From: Mycobacterium sp. 852002-51971_SCH5477799-a
GTDB lineage: Bacteria > Actinomycetota > Actinomycetes > Mycobacteriales > Mycobacteriaceae
DNA length: 64,000 nucleotides
Reading direction: 5' to 3'
NCBI RefSeq assembly: GCF_001667145.1
Contig: NZ_LZIF01000102.1
Span: forward strand, 23,299-87,298
The notes below the pieces were generated by a model. The model saw nothing but the letters and a program-made list of their open reading frames with translations, had not been told where the DNA came from and ran no database searches. Of the stretch, positions 9,074 through 18,091 are shown in pieces (the first letter of the stretch is position 1; the number at the start of each line of letters is the position of its first letter). Position numbers and translations under genes: made by a program.

Positions 9074-10180
9074 TTAAAGACGGGCCAGGTCGTAGTCGCC
9101 GACGTGGTCAATCAGGTTGTGCAGGTGCTCGCCCGAGGTGCCCAGGGTGTTTTCGATCGCGGTGAGCCGGGCGGCGTAGTGGCTGACCGGGTATTCCGCC
9201 GTCACGCCGATGCCGCCGTGCATCTGGACCGACTCTTGCGCGATGTGCCGGCCCGAGCGGCCGATCTGCAGCTTGGCCCGCGAGGCGATCAACGGGTCGA
9301 TGTTGCCGTCGGCGATCGACATGGCCGCGTACAGCGTCATGCTGCGCGCCATTTCCAGCGACACGTACATGTCCGCCGCGCGCTGCGTGAGCGCCTGGAA
9401 CTTGTTGAGCGTGACGCCGAACTGCTTGCGGGTCTTGAGGTAATCGGTGGTCAGGCGCAGCGATTCCTCCATCGCCCCAAGCGCTTCGGCGCACAGCGCC
9501 GACTGGATGCGCACGACGGCGTCGCGGATGGCGCCCGATGCGTCGTCCGCCTCGCCCAGGGGTTCGGCGGCAGTGGAATCGAGTTCGATCTGGGCGCCGC
9601 GCTGCCCGTCGAACGTCCGGTACGGAGATCTGCTCACCGATGCCGCATCGACCAGAAAGAGCCCGGTGCCGCCGTTCGGCAAGCTTGCGCTGACCACCAA
9701 CGTGTCGGCGCAGTCCCCGGCGAGAACCGGGTTCTTCCGACCGGTCAGCGCCCACGAATCACCTTGCTGCGCAGCCTTCGTGCTCACCTCGGCGGACGGC
9801 TTACGCTGGCCCGGCTCGAGGTGGGCGAACGCCAGCAGCCGCTGTCCGCCCGCGACCTCGTCGAGCAGTTGCTTCTGCTCGGCGCTGCCCAGCTCGGCGA
9901 TCAGCGCACCGGGCCCCAGCGCGGCATGCAGCACCGGTTCGGGGGCCAGCCGGCGCCCGATCTCGTGAAGCACCACCATGATCTCGATCTGGCCGGACTC
10001 CTCGGGCTCGAAGCCGAGACCGAGAATTCCGGTGTCGGCGAGCTGACTCCAGACCTCGCGGCTCCAGCCGAGATCGGAGCCGAGAACCTTGTTGCGGGTT
10101 TCCGGGTCATAGGTGCGCGACAACAAGTCGCGGGTGGTGTCGCGGAGCAGGGCTTGCTCGTCGCTCAACTGAAAGTCCAT
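9074..10180 (-). CDS. acyl-CoA dehydrogenase, FadE28-like partner subunit
   Basis: A 368-residue acyl-CoA dehydrogenase starting MDFQLSDEQALL. The C-terminal domain holds RKQFGVTLNKFQAL and the FAD-binding helix QMHGGIGVT, but the short C-terminus lacks the YEGT-type segment that carries the base in canonical enzymes. Paired genes of this kind encode alpha2-beta2 dehydrogenases such as FadE28-FadE29 acting on bulky steroid or branched acyl-CoAs. The gene ends 7 bases from the partner at 10188. The ATG at 10180 is chosen because the upstream extension lies within the neighbour. Confidence 0.85.
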   Translation of the reverse strand: MDFQLSDEQALLRDTTRDLLSRTYDPETRNKVLGSDLGWSREVWSQLADTGILGLGFEPEESGQIEIMVVLHEIGRRLAPEPVLHAALGPGALIAELGSAEQKQLLDEVAGGQRLLAFAHLEPGQRKPSAEVSTKAAQQGDSWALTGRKNPVLAGDCADTLVVSASLPNGGTGLFLVDAASVSRSPYRTFDGQRGAQIELDSTAAEPLGEADDASGAIRDAVVRIQSALCAEALGAMEESLRLTTDYLKTRKQFGVTLNKFQALTQRAADMYVSLEMARSMTLYAAMSIADGNIDPLIASRAKLQIGRSGRHIAQESVQMHGGIGVTAEYPVSHYAARLTAIENTLGTSGEHLHNLIDHVGDYDLARL

Positions 10181-10187
10181 GGCTGCC

Positions 10188-11348
10188 TCACAATCCCAGA
10201 ATCGTCGACGCGATGATGTTGCGCTGCACCTCACTGCTACCGCCGTAGATCGAGGTCTTGCGGTAGTTGAGGTAGTGCGGCGCACTGTGTTGCGCCCAGG
10301 GCGGCGATGAGATGTCTTCGCCGTCGGCCGGCAGCGCATCCGGGCCGGCCACCTCGACCAGGAGTTCGGTTGCAACCTGTTGCAGTTGGCTGCCGCGCAG
10401 CTTGAGCACCGACGACGCCGGGTTGGGCTGCCCGTCCGTGGAGTCAGTCACCACTCGCGACTGCGTGAGTTCCAGTGCCAGCAGCTCGTTTTCGGCCTCG
10501 GTCAGCCGCGCCGCGAACAGTGGGTCGTTGAGCACCCCGGTTGCCTCGGCGTGCTTCTTCACCTCGGCGAGGCGCACCTTGGTCCGCCCCACGCCGGCGA
10601 TGCCGGTGCGCTCGTTGCCCAGCAGGAACTTCGCGTATGTCCAGCCCTGATTCTCTTCTCCGACAAGCTGATTGGCCGGCACCCGGACGTCCTCGAAGAA
10701 AACTTCGTTGATCTCTTGCCCGCCGTCGATCGTTTTGATCGGCCGCAGCGTGATGCCCGGCGTATCCATGTCGAACAGCAGGAAGGAGATGCCGGCCTGG
10801 CGCTTGGGCGCCTGAGGATCGGTGCGGACCAGGCAGAAGATCCAGTCCGCGTACTGGCCGAGCGTGGTCCAGGTCTTCTGGCCGTTGACGACGTAGTTGT
10901 CGCCGTCGCGGACCGCGGTGGTGCGAAGGGACGCCAGGTCGGAGCCGGCCTCGGGCTCCGAGAAGCCCTGGCACCACCAGATGTCGAGGCTGGCCGTCGG
11001 GGGCAGGAAGCGTTGTTTGACCTCTTCCGAACCGAATTCGGCGATCACCGGGCCCACCATTTTGGTGTTGAAGTTCAGCGGCTCGGGGACGCACGCCAGC
11101 TGCATCTCGTCGGCCCAGATCTGGTGCTGGGTCGGCGTCCAGTCCTTGCCGCCCCACTCGACCGGCCAGTTCGGTACCGCCAAGCCGTGCTCGTGCAAGA
11201 TCTTGTGGCTGGTGACGATGTCGTCGTGGATCACTGCCGCCGAGCCCTGGCGCACCCGCTCGCGCAGCTCCTCCGGAATCTTGGTCGTGTAGATGTTGCG
11301 AAGCTCGTCGCGGAACGCGGCTTCCTCGGGTGTCAGCGCCAGTTGCAT
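10188..11348 (-). CDS. acyl-CoA dehydrogenase, FadE29-like partner subunit
   Basis: A 386-residue acyl-CoA dehydrogenase. The substrate/FAD region reads QGFSEPEAGSDLASLRT and GQKTWTTLGQYADW; the C-terminus ends KTSIYGGSSEVQRNIIA. Here Gly replaces the Glu of the MCAD-type YEGT motif, so the catalytic base must lie elsewhere, as in FadE29-like subunits. AGGAGG lies a few bases before the ATG at 11348, which fixes the start and heads the operon. With the next gene it probably forms a heterotetrameric dehydrogenase that oxidises an unusual acyl-CoA. Confidence 0.87.
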   Translation of the reverse strand: MQLALTPEEAAFRDELRNIYTTKIPEELRERVRQGSAAVIHDDIVTSHKILHEHGLAVPNWPVEWGGKDWTPTQHQIWADEMQLACVPEPLNFNTKMVGPVIAEFGSEEVKQRFLPPTASLDIWWCQGFSEPEAGSDLASLRTTAVRDGDNYVVNGQKTWTTLGQYADWIFCLVRTDPQAPKRQAGISFLLFDMDTPGITLRPIKTIDGGQEINEVFFEDVRVPANQLVGEENQGWTYAKFLLGNERTGIAGVGRTKVRLAEVKKHAEATGVLNDPLFAARLTEAENELLALELTQSRVVTDSTDGQPNPASSVLKLRGSQLQQVATELLVEVAGPDALPADGEDISSPPWAQHSAPHYLNYRKTSIYGGSSEVQRNIIASTILGL

Positions 11349-11549
11349 TGGCAGCCTCCTGTCGTTTTTGGGTGACCGTGACCACGCAGCGCCCCGAGCT
11401 GTTTCCTGGCGATGCCGGTCGTTCGCTCGACTTCCATCTTGACCCATCCCTCGCGGACCCTGTGCACAGCCTCGGGTTAATCCACAGATCGGCCCGGCGG
11501 CGCCGTTGAGCGACGCCATCGCGGTGGTGCGCGGACCTACCGTCGGCCC

Positions 11550-12419
11550 ATGCGAACAGAACTTCCGGCGGAGCGCCTGCAGCGACGGCTCAACGCGGAA
11601 CCGGAGCCCGATGCGCACGCCGAGCCCGAGGACTCAGCCTCAGCATCGACGGAGGACACCCGGGATGACGACCAGAATTCGCTGTTACCGCGGTGGCTTC
11701 CCGACGCGTCGCAGGACCGCGGCTGGGTGGCCAGGGTGCGTGCCGACCCCGGACGAGCCGGCGCCATCGGGTTGGCCATCGTCGCGGCGCTGGCCGTGCT
11801 GGTCACGGTGTTCACGTTGCTGCGCGACCGGCCGGCGCCGGTGATGTCGGCCAAGCTGCCACCGGTGGAGAAGGTGTCGACGGCCGGCCCCAGGTCATCG
11901 GCTAGCCCGGGTGCCGCATCGCCGCCGAGTCCCGACCGCCCGGTGGTGGTCAGCGTGGTCGGCCTGGTGCACTCGCCCGGTCTGGTGACCCTGGCACCGG
12001 GCGCGCGCATCGCCGATGCGCTGTCGGCCGCCGGCGGCGCGGTGAACGGCGCGGATACCATCGGATTGAACATGGCCCGGCCGCTCGGTGACGGCGAACA
12101 GATCGTGGTGGGTCTCGCCCCCGCGCCCGGGCAGCCGACCGCGCTGGGCAGCTCGGTGGCCAGCGGAACGACCACCACATCGAAGGCCCCGCTACCCGCG
12201 CCTGGATCGGTCAAGCCGAAGCCTGGCCAGGCCGTCGACCTGAACACCGCGACCGTTCAGGAGCTCGACGCTCTCCCCGGCGTCGGCCCGGTCACGGCGG
12301 CAGCGATCGTGGCGTGGCGGCAATCCAACGGCAAATTCACCAGCGTCGACCAGCTTGCCGACGTCGAGGGCATCGGGCCGGCGCGGTTGGAGAAGTTGCG
12401 CGCCCTGGTCCGTGTCTGA
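11550..12419 (+). CDS. comEA: ComEA-like DNA-binding protein
   Basis: A 289-residue protein corresponding to Rv2415c. An acidic cytoplasmic N-terminus precedes a membrane helix at about 72-91, then an SLBB-like beta-grasp domain around 130-185, a low-complexity linker, and a pair of helix-hairpin-helix motifs at 225-287 (LDALPGVGPVTAAAIVAWR, ADVEGIGPARLEKLRAL). In competent bacteria ComEA binds double-stranded DNA outside the membrane and hands it to ComEC, whose gene follows 5 bases later. Natural transformation is not established for most mycobacteria, so the true role may differ. Confidence 0.9.
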   Translation: MRTELPAERLQRRLNAEPEPDAHAEPEDSASASTEDTRDDDQNSLLPRWLPDASQDRGWVARVRADPGRAGAIGLAIVAALAVLVTVFTLLRDRPAPVMSAKLPPVEKVSTAGPRSSASPGAASPPSPDRPVVVSVVGLVHSPGLVTLAPGARIADALSAAGGAVNGADTIGLNMARPLGDGEQIVVGLAPAPGQPTALGSSVASGTTTTSKAPLPAPGSVKPKPGQAVDLNTATVQELDALPGVGPVTAAAIVAWRQSNGKFTSVDQLADVEGIGPARLEKLRALVRV

Positions 12420-12424
12420 CCCCG

Positions 12425-13966
12425 GTGGTTCATCCCGGGCCGGATGGCTCGCCTTCCGGGCATGTCGATGTGCGCCTGGTGCCGGCCGCGTTGACCTGCT
12501 GGGCGGTGACGGCCGGCGGGATCTGGTGGCAGGCCGGCCCGATCCTCGCCTGGTGCTGCGTCGCGTTGATCGCCGCGTCCGGCGCGCTGGCGTGGCGTGC
12601 GCTGCACCGGCCCGGTGGAAACACGCGACTCCGTGCGATCAGCGCCACCCTCGCGGCGGTCGGCGTGGTGGGGACGGGGTACGGCTTCGCCATCGCGCTG
12701 CGCACCGACGCTGTCGTTCACCACCCCATCACCGCGGCCTTCGGCAGCAGCGCTCCGGTCACGGTCACCCCCACCGAAAGCACGGTGTCGCTGGGTAGCA
12801 GCCGGTTGATGTTTCGGGCCACCCTGCAACGGTTGCGCGCCGCCCAAACATCCGGCCCGGTGGTCGTTTTCGCGCGCGCCGCGGACTTCGGCGCCGTGAT
12901 GGTGGGCCAGCCGGTGCAGTTCACCGCGCGCATCACCCGGCCGGCCCGCCGGGACCTGACGGTCGCGGTGCTCAACGCGTCGGGACGGCCGACCATGGGC
13001 ACCGCAAGCGCCGTGCAGCGGGCTGCGCACGGGGTACGCAGCCGATTCGCCGCCGCCGCCCGCGACGCGCTGCCCGGCGAGCAGGCAGTGATGCTGCCCG
13101 CGCTGGTGCTGGGCGACACCTCGGCGGTGCCCGGCGACGTCAGCCGCGACTTTCGCGCGGCCGGCATGACGCACCTGATGGCCGTGTCGGGGGCCAACGT
13201 GATGATCGTGTGTGCCGCCGTGCTGTTCTCGGCGCGGTTGATCGGCCCCCGGGCGGCCGTCGCGCTTGCGGCGCTGGCGCTGGTGGCCTTCGTCATCGTC
13301 GTGCAGCCGACGGCGAGTGTGTTGCGGGCGGCGGTGATGAGTGCCATCGCACTGGCGGCCATGTTGTCTTCGCGTCGGCGCCAAGCCATTCCGGCCCTGG
13401 CCGCCACGGTGCTGGTGCTGCTGGCCATCGCCCCCGCGCTGGCCGTCGACGTGGGCTTCGCGCTGTCGGTGGTCGCCACCGCCGCCCTGATCGTCATCGC
13501 GCCGGTGTGGTCGCGGCGCCTGGTTGAGAAGGGATGGCCCAAGCCGCTGGCCGACGCGCTGGCCGTCGCCTGGGCCGCTCAGGTGGTGACCGCGCCTCTG
13601 GTGGCGGCGATCTCGGGCCGATTCAGTGTGGTCGCCGCGCTTGCGAACCTCGTCGTGGCGGCCGTCATCGCGCCGATCACGGTGGCGGGCACCGCGGCGG
13701 CCGCGCTCTGCGGGATATGGCCGGCCGCGGCGCGGCTGCTGATCCGGTTCACCGGTCCCGAGTTGTGGTGGGTGGACGGTGTGGCCCGCTGGGCGGCCAA
13801 CATGCCGGGCGCGACCCTGCCGGTCCCGCAGGGTATGCCCGGCACCCTGATCGTCGGCGGTGCCACGGTGGTGGCGGTGGTGTTGTGGCGATGGCGGCCG
13901 TTCCGCGTCGCGGGGGGAGTCGCGGCGCTGGCCGGGCTGGCTTGGGCGGTGTCCGGGCTGGGGTAG
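12425..13966 (+). CDS. comEC: ComEC/Rec2 competence membrane protein, no C-terminal nuclease-like domain
   Basis: A polytopic protein of about 513 residues matching Rv2414c. The competence-domain signature is clear: LVLGDTSAVP followed by FRAAGMTHLMAVSGANV, then a run of hydrophobic helices to the C-terminus. The metallo-beta-lactamase-like domain that follows the channel in Bacillus ComEC is absent, as in other mycobacteria. The start is uncertain: the frame is open well into comEA; GTG at 12425, just after the comEA stop, is the most economical choice. It would form the single-stranded DNA channel partnering ComEA. Confidence 0.88.
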   Translation: MVHPGPDGSPSGHVDVRLVPAALTCWAVTAGGIWWQAGPILAWCCVALIAASGALAWRALHRPGGNTRLRAISATLAAVGVVGTGYGFAIALRTDAVVHHPITAAFGSSAPVTVTPTESTVSLGSSRLMFRATLQRLRAAQTSGPVVVFARAADFGAVMVGQPVQFTARITRPARRDLTVAVLNASGRPTMGTASAVQRAAHGVRSRFAAAARDALPGEQAVMLPALVLGDTSAVPGDVSRDFRAAGMTHLMAVSGANVMIVCAAVLFSARLIGPRAAVALAALALVAFVIVVQPTASVLRAAVMSAIALAAMLSSRRRQAIPALAATVLVLLAIAPALAVDVGFALSVVATAALIVIAPVWSRRLVEKGWPKPLADALAVAWAAQVVTAPLVAAISGRFSVVAALANLVVAAVIAPITVAGTAAAALCGIWPAAARLLIRFTGPELWWVDGVARWAANMPGATLPVPQGMPGTLIVGGATVVAVVLWRWRPFRVAGGVAALAGLAWAVSGLG

Positions 13967-14029
13967 GACCGGTTGCCGAGCCGATGGGTCCAGGGCGGCG
14001 CCGTCGGTGGGGCGTGACACGATCGAGGG

Positions 14030-14998
14030 GTGAGCGAGCTTTCGCCGTTGCACCTGGTCCTGGGAGACGAGGAACTGCTCGTCGAGCGAGCGGTAGCCAA
14101 CGTCCTCCGGTCGGCGCGGAAGCGCGCCGGGACCGACGACGTTCCGGTCAACCGGATGCGTGCCGGCGACGTCAGCACTTATGAGCTCGCCGAGCTGCTG
14201 AGTCCGTCATTGTTCGCCGACGAGCGCATTGTCGTGCTGGAGGCCGCCGGGGAAGCCGGCAAAGATGCTGCGGCGGTGATTGTTTCGGCCGCGAGTGACA
14301 TGCCGACGGGTGTGGTGCTGGTCGTGGTGCACTCGGGTGGTGGGCGAGCCAAGGCGCTGGCCACCGAGCTGCAGGCCCTCGGCGCCGAGGTGCATGCCTG
14401 CGCGCGGATCACCAAGCCCAGCGAGCGCATCGACTTCATCCGCAACGAGTTTCGCGCCCTGCGGGTCAGGGCCGACGAGCAGACGGTGACCGCGATGCTG
14501 GATTCGGTCGGTTCCGATCTGCGGGAGTTGGCCTCTGCCTGCTCCCAGTTGGTGGCCGACACCGGCGGGGCGGTCGACGCCGCCGCGGTGCGCCGCTATC
14601 ACAGCGGCAAGGCCGAGGTGAAGGGATTCGACATCGCGGACAAGGCGGTGGCCGGCGACGTCGAGGGCGCCGCCGAGGCGTTGCGGTGGGCGATGATGCG
14701 GGGGGAGCCGCTGGTGGTGCTGGCCGATGCGCTGGCCGAGGCGATCCACACGATCGGCCGGATAGGCCCCCTCTCGGGTGATCCCTACCGGCTCGCGTCA
14801 CAGCTCGGGATGCCGCCCTGGCGAGTGCAGAAGGCCCAGAAACAGGCCCGGCGTTGGTCGCGGGACTCGGTGGCCTCGGCGATGAAAGTGGTGGCGGCGC
14901 TCAACGCGAACGTCAAGGGGGCGGTGGTGGACGCCGACTACGCCCTGGAATCCGCCGTCAGACAGGTGGCCGAACTAGCCGCCCAACGCGGCCGCTAG
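14030..14998 (+). CDS. holA: DNA polymerase III subunit delta
   Basis: A 322-residue HolA corresponding to Rv2413c. It opens with [16 protein letters not shown], the degenerate AAA+ N-terminal region of clamp-loader delta. [17 protein letters not shown] is the conserved clamp-interaction block, and [14 protein letters not shown] lies in the C-terminal helical domain. Delta opens the sliding clamp within the clamp-loader complex. It begins at a GTG 63 bases after comEC and precedes the convergent rpsT; the comEA-comEC-holA order is conserved in actinobacteria. Confidence 0.93.
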   Translation: MSELSPLHLVLGDEELLVERAVANVLRSARKRAGTDDVPVNRMRAGDVSTYELAELLSPSLFADERIVVLEAAGEAGKDAAAVIVSAASDMPTGVVLVVVHSGGGRAKALATELQALGAEVHACARITKPSERIDFIRNEFRALRVRADEQTVTAMLDSVGSDLRELASACSQLVADTGGAVDAAAVRRYHSGKAEVKGFDIADKAVAGDVEGAAEALRWAMMRGEPLVVLADALAEAIHTIGRIGPLSGDPYRLASQLGMPPWRVQKAQKQARRWSRDSVASAMKVVAALNANVKGAVVDADYALESAVRQVAELAAQRGR

Positions 14999-15027
14999 AG
15001 GGGGAGGGCGTCTCGACCGGGCGAACC

Positions 15028-15288
15028 TCAGATCTTGTTGAGGGCCTGCGCCAGCGCCGACTTCTTGTTCGCGGCCTGGTTCTTGTGGATCACGCCCTTG
15101 CTGGCGGCCTTGTCCAGCTTGCGGTTGGTCGACACCAACAGCTCGGCGGCCTTCTCTTTGTCACCGGCGCCGGCGGCCTCGCGGAAAGCGCGGACAGCGG
15201 TACGCAGCGACGACTTGACCGACTTGTTGCGCAGCCGAGCGCGCTCGTTGGTCTTGTTGCGCTTCTGCTGCGACTTGATGTTGGCCAC
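15028..15288 (-). CDS. rpsT: 30S ribosomal protein S20
   Basis: An 86-residue basic protein with the S20 pattern: [20 protein letters not shown], an alanine/lysine-rich middle and the [20 protein letters not shown] tail that contacts 16S rRNA. It starts at a GTG with GAAGGA about eight bases upstream. It is convergent with holA and divergent from the ATP-grasp gene, as in M. tuberculosis (Rv2412). Confidence 0.97.
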   Translation of the reverse strand: MANIKSQQKRNKTNERARLRNKSVKSSLRTAVRAFREAAGAGDKEKAAELLVSTNRKLDKAASKGVIHKNQAANKKSALAQALNKI

Positions 15289-15432
15289 GCTGGAGTTCCT
15301 TCTTCGATTAGACGTTTTGTGGGGCGCCGGATATCACCACAGCGATTGCCCAGGTTATCAGTGAGTTACGTTTTCTCCCAAAACGGGAACACGTGGGCTG
15401 CCAGAACGTCGACTTGAGGCAGCATCTGAACA

Positions 15433-17127
15433 GTGAGTCTTACGAACCAGCTTGACGACACCAAGCGGGGTTTTCGCGCTGCCCGTTCTGAGCGCATTTT
15501 CGGTGGATACAACGGGTCTTCGGACGCCTACGAGCTGGCGTTTGACGAGATGTTCGATGCCCAGGGCGCCGTCCGCGGCCCCTACAAAGGCATTTACGCC
15601 GAGCTTGCGCCGTCGGACGCCTCGGAGCTCAAGGCTCGCGCTGAGGCGCTCTCCCGCGCCTTCCTCGACCAGGGCATCACCTTCTCGCTATCGGGCCAGG
15701 AGCGGCCGTTTCCCCTGGACCTCGTGCCGCGGGTCATCTCGGCGGCCGAGTGGATGCGCCTGGAGCGCGGCATCACCCAACGGGTCAAGGCGCTCGAGAA
15801 GTACCTCGATGACATTTACGGTGACCAGGAAATCTTGAATGACGGAGTCATCCCGCGCCGGCTGATCACCTCCTGCGAACATTTCCACCGCCAGGCGATG
15901 GGCATCGTCCCGCCCAACGGGGTGCGGATCCACGTCGCCGGCATCGATCTAATCCGCGATGAAAAGGGCATTTGGCGGGTTCTCGAGGACAACCTGCGCT
16001 CGCCGTCCGGTGTCTCCTACGTCATGGAGAACCGGCGCACCATGGCGCGCGTCTTTCCTAACCTGTTCGCCACCCACCGGGTGCGCGCGGTCGACGACTA
16101 CGCCTCGCACCTGCTACGGGCCCTGCGCAACTCCGCCGCCACCAACGAGGCGGACCCGACCGTGGTGGTGCTGACCCCGGGTGTCTACAACTCGGCCTAT
16201 TTCGAGCATTCGCTGCTGGCCCGCCAGATGGGTGTCGAGCTGGTCGAAGGGCGCGACCTGTTCTGCCGCGACAACCAGGTGTACATGCGCACCACCGATG
16301 GCGAGCGTCACGTCGACGTCATCTATCGGCGCATCGACGACGCCTTCCTGGATCCACTGCAATTCCGCGCCGACTCGGTGCTGGGCGTGGCCGGCCTGGT
16401 CAACGCCGCCCGCGCCGGCAACGTCTCCATCTCCAGCGCCATCGGCAACGGCGTCGGCGACGACAAACTCGTCTACACCTACGTCCCTACGATGATCGAG
16501 TACTACCTGGGCGAAAAACCCTTGCTGGCCAACGTGGAGACGTTGCGCTGCTGGCTCGACGACGAGCGTGAAGAGGTGCTGGACCGCATCGACGAGTTGG
16601 TGCTCAAGCCGGTGGAGGGGTCCGGGGGTTACGGCATCGTGTTCGGCCCGGAGGCCTCGGAGAAGGAGTTGGCCGCCACCGCCAAGAAGGTGCGCGACGA
16701 TCCCCGAAGCTGGATCGCGCAGCCGATGATGGAGCTGTCGACGGTCCCGACGCAGATCGGCAACACCCTGGCGCCCCGCTATGTGGATCTGCGACCGTTC
16801 GCGGTCAACGACGGCAACGACGTGTGGGTGCTGCCCGGCGGGCTGAGCCGGGTGGCCCTGGTCGAGGGGTCCCGGGTAGTCAACTCCAGCCAGGGTGGGG
16901 GCTCTAAGGACACCTGGGTGTTGGCGTCGCGTGCGGCGGCCGGTGACCATGAGCTCGAGGCGGCGGAGGTGGTGCGCTCGTTGCCCACCTCGATGCCCGA
17001 CCCGTTGGAAGACGCGCAGCGGCTGACGTCGCAGACCTCTCAGCAGCCGCAGCCCACCGACCAGCCTCAGCGCGAGAAACCCAAACAACAGCAGCAACAG
17101 AGGGCGGTGCGCGATGCTGGCACGTAA
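15433..17127 (+). CDS. circularly permuted type 2 ATP-grasp protein
   Basis: A 564-residue protein corresponding to Rv2411c. It has the conserved blocks of the circularly permuted ATP-grasp family (former DUF404/DUF407): GPYKGIYAEL near residue 50, IDLIRDEKGIWRVLEDNLRSPSG near 175-200, and LVLKPVEGSGGYGIVFG near 390, where Lys and the glycine loop bind ATP. The last 40 residues are a Gln-rich tail. ATP-grasp enzymes join a carboxylate to an amine; the substrate is unknown. It overlaps the alpha-E gene by 14 bases and is followed by a transglutaminase, a trio that recurs in many bacteria and is predicted to make or process a peptide. Confidence 0.9.
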   Translation: MSLTNQLDDTKRGFRAARSERIFGGYNGSSDAYELAFDEMFDAQGAVRGPYKGIYAELAPSDASELKARAEALSRAFLDQGITFSLSGQERPFPLDLVPRVISAAEWMRLERGITQRVKALEKYLDDIYGDQEILNDGVIPRRLITSCEHFHRQAMGIVPPNGVRIHVAGIDLIRDEKGIWRVLEDNLRSPSGVSYVMENRRTMARVFPNLFATHRVRAVDDYASHLLRALRNSAATNEADPTVVVLTPGVYNSAYFEHSLLARQMGVELVEGRDLFCRDNQVYMRTTDGERHVDVIYRRIDDAFLDPLQFRADSVLGVAGLVNAARAGNVSISSAIGNGVGDDKLVYTYVPTMIEYYLGEKPLLANVETLRCWLDDEREEVLDRIDELVLKPVEGSGGYGIVFGPEASEKELAATAKKVRDDPRSWIAQPMMELSTVPTQIGNTLAPRYVDLRPFAVNDGNDVWVLPGGLSRVALVEGSRVVNSSQGGGSKDTWVLASRAAAGDHELEAAEVVRSLPTSMPDPLEDAQRLTSQTSQQPQPTDQPQREKPKQQQQQRAVRDAGT

Positions 17128-18091
17128 CGCCGAGGCGCTGTACTGGATCGGCCGCTACGTCGAGCGCGCCGACGACACTGCCCGCATCCTGGATGTGGCG
17201 CTGCACCAGTTGCTCGAGGATTCCAGCGTCGACCCGGACCAGGCCTCGCGCCTGCTGCTGCGGGTGCTCGGCATCGACCCGCCGGATCACCACCTGGACG
17301 TGTGGTCGTTGACCGACCTAGTGGCCTACAGCGCCAACGCCCAGGGTGGCTGCTCGATCGTCGACGCCATCACCTCGGCACGAGAAAACGCGAAATCGGC
17401 GCGCGAAGTGACCTCCATCGAGATTTGGGAGTGCCTCAACACCACCTATCACGCCCTGCCCGAGCGGGAACGATCCGCCAAACGCCTTGGGCCGCACGAC
17501 TTCTTGTCGTTCATCGAGCGTCGCGCGGCGATGTTCGCCGGGCTGGCCGACTCAACGCTGTCCCGCGACGACGGCTACCGGTTCATGGTGCTGGGTAGGG
17601 CGATCGAACGGGTCGACATGACGGTGCGGCTGTTGCTGTCGCGGGTCGGTGACAGCGCCTCATCCCCGGCGTGGGTGACGCTGTTGCGATCGGCGGGCGC
17701 CCACGACACCTACCTGCGCACCTACCGTGGCGTGCTGGACGCCGGCCGGGTGGTCGAATTCATGTTGCTGGACCGGCTGTTTCCGCGTTCGGTGTTCTAC
17801 TCGCTGCGATTGGCCGAACACAACCTGGACGAACTGGTCCGCAACCGGCAGAGCCGGATCGGGGCCACCGCCGAGGCGCAGCGGCTACTCGGCCAGGCGC
17901 GCAGCGAATTGGAGTTCGTTCAGCCCGGCGTCCTGCTGGAATCATTGGAAAGCCGGCTGGCCGGGCTACAGCGGACCTGCCATGACGTCGGAGAAGCATT
18001 GGCGCTGCAGTACTTTCACGTGACGCCCTGGGTGGCGTGGTCGGACGCGGGCCAGCGTGGCCGCCTGGTCAGCAGGAAGGGCGACGGCTGA
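17114..18091 (+). CDS. alpha-E domain protein (former DUF403)
   Basis: A 325-residue all-helical protein matching Rv2410c. It starts MLARNAEALYWIGRYVERAD, the signature opening of the alpha-E family, and contains ERVDMTVRLLLSRV and FPRSVFYSLRLAEHNL. No catalytic residue pattern is known for the family. Its ATG lies inside the 3' end of the ATP-grasp gene and its TGA shares one base with the next ATG, so the three products are translationally coupled and probably work together. Confidence 0.9.
   Translation: MLARNAEALYWIGRYVERADDTARILDVALHQLLEDSSVDPDQASRLLLRVLGIDPPDHHLDVWSLTDLVAYSANAQGGCSIVDAITSARENAKSAREVTSIEIWECLNTTYHALPERERSAKRLGPHDFLSFIERRAAMFAGLADSTLSRDDGYRFMVLGRAIERVDMTVRLLLSRVGDSASSPAWVTLLRSAGAHDTYLRTYRGVLDAGRVVEFMLLDRLFPRSVFYSLRLAEHNLDELVRNRQSRIGATAEAQRLLGQARSELEFVQPGVLLESLESRLAGLQRTCHDVGEALALQYFHVTPWVAWSDAGQRGRLVSRKGDG

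Noticed and set aside
8396..10216. 606-codon plus-strand reading opposite the reductase and acyl-CoA dehydrogenase genes
   Set aside because: Entirely antisense to genes with recognised folds; no domain, no ribosome site.
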